Shown: positions 58,745 to 64,000 of the stretch, piece by piece | How positions within the stretch are numbered: the first letter of the stretch is position 1 | Layout of the letters: the number at the start of each line of letters is the position of its first letter | Origin: Halichondria panicea | Taxonomy: Eukaryota > Porifera > Demospongiae > Suberitida > Halichondriidae | Direction of reading: 5' to 3' | Length of the DNA stretch: 64,000 bases | NCBI RefSeq assembly: GCF_963675165.1 | Contig: NC_087386.1 | Location: forward strand, 2,668,169 to 2,732,168 | Translations under genes and position numbers: made by a program | The notes under the pieces: generated by a model | The model's input: only the letters and a program-made list of their open reading frames with translations | The model's database searches: none | What the model was told of the DNA's origin: nothing

Positions 58745-61636
58745 TCATGAGTACACAACGGCCCATGTTGCTATCGCAAATATAAGAACCATTACTGCTG
58801 CTATAAACATCCACAGTTGACTACTAATAGATCTACTCTCAAGTTGGTTAGGTTTCACAGAATCCAGCTGAGGGTCAGTGGGTGTGTCTTGAGGGCAAGC
58901 GGATGAAGAGGATGACTCGAGGCAGAGTGATGAGAGAAGAGCTGTTGCAGACGCTACTCCAAGCAAATCACACACTCGACCTTCACACTCCTGTGAGATA
59001 GGAATCATTCAACGATTAAAGGGTTTGCTGACGAGGGGCTACAATTGTTGTGACATTAGTACACAGACAGGCTACCTTAACGTCCTCTCCTGGTAGAGAG
59101 TACTCCGAGAATGACCAGGCAGCACTGGGGACAGTCACAGAGACCCGACACGGGAGGGACAGGGAGAGACCTGAAGAGATACGTATACTTACAGTAACTC
59201 AATAATTTTATAAGATTTAATTACAGCATAGATTTAGTACACGTAAACATTGATATCTGTACGTGCCAGTTGAAGTGTCATGAACAGTGTCTGCTTCTGT
59301 GAGAGCTACTAGTTGAGATGTTAAACTTCGACAAGCATCTTCTTTGATGGCCTGCAAGAGATGTAGAGTTTATACTCTTCATTCAAAGTGCACATCTATA
59401 AATCTTGCCGTACATCTTCTAACTACCACATGAACTTTTGAAATACCGCATAGTGGGTATACTCATTTCGGGGGTATAAACTTTGTAGCACATGCTTAAT
59501 TAGAAAAAAACTATTGTTTGTATCCTCGAAATAATAATAATTATACTCGCTATATGGTAGTTTTACAGCACCAGTTACCTAGTACCTGTAGTGCATCGCT
59601 GTAAGTGGCCCTGGAGTGTAGATAAGCAGTGAGAGACTGGCACCCAGTCAGTCCTACCCTCCTTGCCCTAGTCAGTAGATTAACACCTTCCTCGGAATGC
59701 AGGGGCTGCGAAACAGACAGGGAAGTAACGAAGCATTAAGATGATCATCATAATGGACCATAAAGCACAGTGTATTTGTCTAGTAGTACAGGCTTTTGAG
59801 ACACAGAAGTGAAGCAATTGCTTTAGGGGAAGAGAGAAAAGTACTAATGTTTAGACAATACACATTAGTAGACTCACGTGTCTTGTTAAGATGTCCAATT
59901 TGATTCCTCCGTCTGGAACAGACAGTTCATTCTTCCTGGTCTTGGGCAGTATGGGGTCTCCCTCGTCAACAAAACGACCACTCACTTTGAGCAATGGCCG
60001 TGAGAACACCTCCTCAACAGTGTCTACCACAGTAGCCTGTATAGTGGTACACATGTAGCTGCTGCTTGTATTTAACAAAATCAGTTCAACTTTCCCCAAA
60101 ATAATAACAATTTACTGCTCTCTAGTTTTCCATACCCTTCTATTTACAAACTGAGTTCCCACAAACTATTATAGTGTAAGCACATGTTCTGTGCCTGCAG
60201 GGATGTACCCACACTGGTCGGCGGTGGTTAGTGGTTAGTACTAACCACCAATCACTAGAAAAAAGGCCTAGTGCACCACATAATCGGCTCTAAAAAAGGC
60301 ACATTCGTGTTAATGGAGACAAGGACTGTAAGTAGCCAGGGCACATCACTGTACCTGTATGCCCTTTAACAACCCCTGAGGTGTGTTGCCATAGAGGTGA
60401 GTGTAGCAGTCACTGGACAGTCTGATGGATGACTCCACTTGAACGAGCTGCACTGGATTGGACTGGAACTTCACCTCAGCTGGATGAAAACCACCCTAGT
60501 GACAGAATATGTAACTTCACCATATGTACTTACTATAAGAACACTCCATAAGCTACGTAAAACACATCACCATGAGTACTTTCAGAAATCTTGTACTGTA
60601 ACAGCCCATAAGTGCTTGGTTAGTACATGTACATGTATGTACTTGACACAGTGTAATTGTTCTATTTGCTTACAGATACAACGAAAGCAAGGAATCTACA
60701 CACACACATTGAACGCTGACTTTCACAGAGTGACAGTACTGAACTCACCCGTTGCTCATGGAGCACTAGTCCTTTTGTTCTGCCACTGAGAGAGCAGACA
60801 TGGAGGAATATGGTGTGGGGGTGGGGGGTCAGTTGAGGAAGGATCCCAGCCACTCTGGGCTGGATGGAGGGGAGCACTTCTTTAGAGCACACACAGAACA
60901 TTCCAACCACGCCTAACCCGCCGGGAAGGAGATTGATCACCTGACAAAAGTACAAGTATAATGAGCTTGTAGCAAATAGTATGCTATATATACATTGTAC
61001 ACAAGTTGTCAACTCACTTGCTTAGCGTGTTCAATAACCCACCAGTCTTCAAAATGCTCAGAGGAATTGGATGATTTTTCATCTAGAAAGGCATAATAGT
61101 ATAAATTTCACACACATGAAAGAAGCAGCCATACATTTTAATTTAGTTACCTTCATTTTCTTTTAGCTCCTGAAGTGACGGAGTCTGCACAGCCAGGAGT
61201 ACAAAATCCTTCGTCTTTGTCACCTATGTGTATGCATTGTATCATCAGTTAATCATTAGGATGGTTACAACAAAAAACAAGATAATGTAAAAAAGATATT
61301 GCAAGCAGAAATAGTAAACTATAAGCTGAAAGTAATATAACACTAAGGAGCTAGGTATCTACCGTAAGTCTTTGATTTAATGCGCCCTTCTTATTAGGCA
61401 CTACTCGGACATTTCCTAGACAGGAACATATATTTGTTTTGTGTGCACAGTAGTCTAAAATATATTTGGGGATTCAAAGTATATCTTGATTGTGGTGACC
61501 AAATTTCTTAGAATCAGACTACAAATAATAGATACTATACCTGGCCAACCAGTATGCCAATTGTGATCCCTCCAGAGGAGAGCAGACCCTTGAGAACAGC
61601 CTCTACTTTATTGTCAACAATCACTGTGTGCACCAT
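58745..61636 (-). CDS. ODR4: ODR-4 homologue, complete gene
   Basis: Ten exons: 61636-61541, 61223-61151, 61082-61018, 60940-60749, 60495-60355, 60036-59878, 59705-59586, 59351-59249, 59170-59076 and 58990-58745, giving 429 residues, near the usual 450. ODR-4 is a membrane-linked factor for folding and ciliary trafficking of some receptors and pairs with UFSP2 in UFMylation. Matching blocks are the start MVHTVIVDNKVEAVL, EDWWVIEHAKQVINLLPGGL followed by GVVGMFCV, TKGLVLHEQR, LTAYLHSRATYSDAL and a near-C-terminal LPCRVSVTVPSAAWSF. A single C-terminal membrane helix (LWMFIAAVMVLIFAIATWAV) ends the protein, as in the family. Exons 6 to 10 are duplicated at 38078-39606. Confidence 0.88.
59446..59557. 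mobile_element. TA-flanked MITE in ODR4 intron 7
   Basis: Same insertion and ends as 38840-38951, CCGCATAGTGGGTATACTCA at the left with TA flanks. Confidence 0.6.
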
Positions 61637-61784
61637 GGTGGGCTTTATCCAGAAATAGGGTGCACTTTAATTATAGTGTGCACGTTCTAATTGATACCCA
61701 CCGAGTTACTTAGCAACCGTTTCGGATTTACAGTTTAGATTTTGAGTCCTTTTTTCGTTTTCTTATTATTGTGAGCAATCAACT
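61637..61784. promoter_or_regulatory. Shared ODR4/CFAP20 divergent promoter region
   Basis: Only 148 bp separate the two start codons. No TATA box is obvious. CACCGAGTTACTTAGCAACC near 61700 includes GTTACTTAGCAAC, which resembles an RFX X-box (GTNRCC N0-3 RGYAAC). X-boxes drive ciliary genes, and CFAP20 is ciliary. This is a suggestion from one site. Confidence 0.45.
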
Positions 61785-63361
61785 ATGTTCAAGAACACCT
61801 TCCAGTCAGGCTTTCTATCCATACTCTACAGTATTGGCAGCAAGCCCTTGCAGATATGGGATAAAACGGTGAGAATTATTGAAACCTTCCACTCTCACCA
61901 CATGTGTACACGATTATGCTTTTTCTTCAGGTTAGAAATGGTCACATAAAGAGGATAACTGATAACGACATCCAGTCATTAGTGTTGGAGATTGTAGGGA
62001 CCAACGTAAGGTGAGTGCAGGTACATATAATGTTGGGTGATATAATTACACAGCCCCTTTGAAGTTTCATGTACATGTAATGTAATCACACATAATCCTC
62101 GTACATACAATCAATGTTGAATACACAACCTCTGGTGCAGTTGTAAAGAATTACTTTAACCATCGCTATGTGCATGTATGTAGGCAAGAATTGTTAGCGG
62201 GTCTTGGACCCCATTTTTCATTTTAATACCTAACATTTATACTGTGCATCTCCCCACAGCACAACGTATGTGTGCTGCCCTGCTAACCAGAAGCAGTTCC
62301 TTGGGATCAAGCTACCCTTCTTGGTCATGATTATCAAGAATATGAAGAAGTACTTCACCTTTGAAGTCCAGGTACCTGCATACCTGCTACGTACAACTGT
62401 GCATGTACCGTATAGCGGGTATAATTATTTCGAGGGTATAAACTTTTGCTGAAATACATTAGAAAGGATTTTGCGGATTTAATTTTTGTGGACTACAGCC
62501 TTTTGGCGCATGCGTGCATGTGATAAATATTTGCGGTACATGCTTAATCAGTAAGAAACACGTAAGTTTTTACACCACTTGAAATAATATAGTATGTATG
62601 TTGCATAGCGAAAAACTTGGTGGATCAACTTTATTCTCACTATCTTTTACATGTAGCTAGATGATTGTGCACTTATACATGTACTGTTTTAAGATATTTT
62701 TCCTATGCTAGGTTTTGGATGACAAAAATGTCCGTCGGCGATTCAGAGCCTCCAACTACCAGTCAACGACCCGAGTGAAACCGTTCATCTGCACCATGCC
62801 CATGAGACTGGACGATGGGTGGAACCAGATCCAGTTCAACCTCTCTGACTTCACCAGGAGGGCCTACGGAACCAACTACATTGAGACTCTTAGGGTCCAG
62901 GTGAGTAATGAGCCCGGCTGTATAGTTATTCATAGCAGATATTCAAGATCAATTAGTGGCCTTGTTTTCTGTGTGTTCTCCCAATAGTAACTTCGAAAGC
63001 AGTGTGCAGTCAATTCTTACACGATCTACTGTTATTGTTTACAACCCATTGCCTCTAGATCCATGCCAACTGTCGTATTCGAAGGGTTTACTTCTCTGAC
63101 CGTCTGTACTCTGAGGAGGAGCTGCCAGCAGAGTTCAAGCTCTATCTGCCAGTGCACAACAAGGATAAAGTGAGTGTTACGTACATAACGTTTTTGCTAC
63201 GTATACGTATGCTGGACTCATCACCTATGTTGAGCTATTGGTGTTTGTTATAATTATTATTGATGGATAATTTATTAATTATTTTCACGAGTAATTGTTC
63301 ACTGTATTAGTCTCCTCTCTCTCTCTCTCTGCAGGGAGGTGCAGCCCCACTGCAGTCATAA
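61785..63361 (+). CDS. CFAP20: Cilia- and flagella-associated protein 20
   Basis: Six exons, 61785-61868, 61931-62010, 62260-62371, 62712-62900, 63059-63169 and 63335-63361, give 200 residues (human about 193). The protein is among the most conserved in eukaryotes and the match is nearly continuous: [59 protein letters not shown] and [24 protein letters not shown]20/Bug22 is an inner-junction protein of axonemal doublet microtubules. The last small exon replaces the usual basic C-terminus with GGAAPLQS, the only novelty. Divergent partner of ODR4. Confidence 0.97.
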
Positions 63362-63719
63362 CCACCCACACATGTTGTCACTTATTTGTGTGTACAGTAA
63401 CACTCTTACGTACTTACACTTACGAGTACATGATGGTGAAAAATTGTTTTATGCTCATAACTTCACCTATTACATGCATACATTGTTCAATCCGTCATAC
63501 TTGTTAATTGCCATCTACTTGTAATAAAGCTCAGCTATAATCATAGCAAAAGGGTTTTGGCCAATTACGCATTAAGACATACATTTGAAACTCTAACAAT
63601 ACATGTGAAATACTGATCCATACAAAATTAATTATGGCAAGAGTAGACAAGATCTACTCCTGGTTGAACAAAAAACTTGACAACAAGTAGAGGCGGTATC
63701 AATAAAAGGATGCCATTAA

Positions 63720-63939
63720 TTAATGACAATGTTCGTTCTGTTCCCTAAAGTTTCCCATGAGATGCCTACTCTTAGCAAAGACAAAGTAGCCAATCCCAGC
63801 ACCAAAGATCACAGCCAGAAACAGCCATCCATTAAATGTCATCACCACTAACATGAGAAGGTAGCCATAGCCAACTTGAAACACATGGAGAAATGACTGC
63901 ACAATGTGCATTGAAATGCTGACAGTGTAGTACTTCAAC
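63720..63939 (-). CDS. CTR/SLC31 copper transporter, last exon (partial)
   Basis: The exon encodes about 72 residues and a stop; the 5' part lies beyond the window. LLMLVVMTFNGWLFLAVIFG followed by AGIGYFVF matches the third transmembrane helix of CTR proteins, with the packing motif GxxxG (GAGIG). The tail ends EHCH; a C-terminal HCH metal-binding motif is characteristic of CTR1. These are trimeric plasma-membrane or vesicle copper importers. The acceptor at 63940-63941 follows a pyrimidine-containing tract. Confidence 0.85.
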
Positions 63940-64000
63940 CTGTAATAGAAGAGAAAAATATGTACACATTTCAAAAGACACAGTGATCAACAGGTCTTAG

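Overview
The window reads as animal nuclear DNA: split genes with GT-AG introns, metazoan proteins (laminin, CFAP20, ODR4, folylpolyglutamate synthase, a CTR copper transporter), no operons and many small inverted-repeat transposons. My best guess is a sponge, probably a demosponge. This is inference from gene content, short introns and repeat style; no marker gene fixes the species.

Layout. 1-1509: 3' end of a laminin chain (+). 1785-12115: two GPCPD1-like glycerophosphodiesterase genes head to head, (-) then (+), with several nearly identical exons but unrelated introns. 12354-13676: C11orf98-like gene (+). 13953-16674: ERICH6/FAM194-like gene (-). 16784-21065: four membrane-anchored RING paralogues, one of which has lost its RING. 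21392-25493: FPGS in 15 exons (+). 25699-27330: unrecognised four-pass membrane protein (+).

27719-50412 is built from an old block, xylose isomerase (-), IFI27/ISG12-like (+), secreted nucleoside hydrolase (-), present twice. Copy A (27.7-36.1 kb) has intact versions. Copy B (39.6-50.4 kb) has a 3'-truncated xylose isomerase, a frameshifted IFI27-like gene and a half nucleoside hydrolase. Different transposons interrupt each copy: a FLYWCH/MULE transposon and a TA-flanked MITE in A, and a two-gene cassette, a nested TIR element and a CATAGAT-ended element in B. The copies therefore act as each other's empty sites. Between them lie two unrecognised genes and a near-identical fragment of the ODR4 gene, whose complete version is at 58.7-61.6 kb. 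The fragment is fused to truncated xylose isomerase at 39606/39607.

50.4-58.7 kb is repeat rich. It holds inverted-repeat elements with 9-bp target duplications (one only 35 bp long), an element carrying a RecQ-like helicase fragment, and an intronless gene joining a PD-(D/E)XK-nuclease-like half to a kinase-like half, as in Crinkler-type proteins. 58745-63361: ODR4 (-) and CFAP20 (+), divergent across about 150 bp. 63720-63939: last exon of a CTR/SLC31 copper transporter (-), which continues past the window.

Most genes are unrelated housekeeping or structural genes. The linked themes are local duplication (GPCPD1, RING, xylose isomerase block, ODR4) and dense MITE activity. Exon limits were set by eye from splice consensus and reading phase; spliced lengths of the complete models come out in whole codons.
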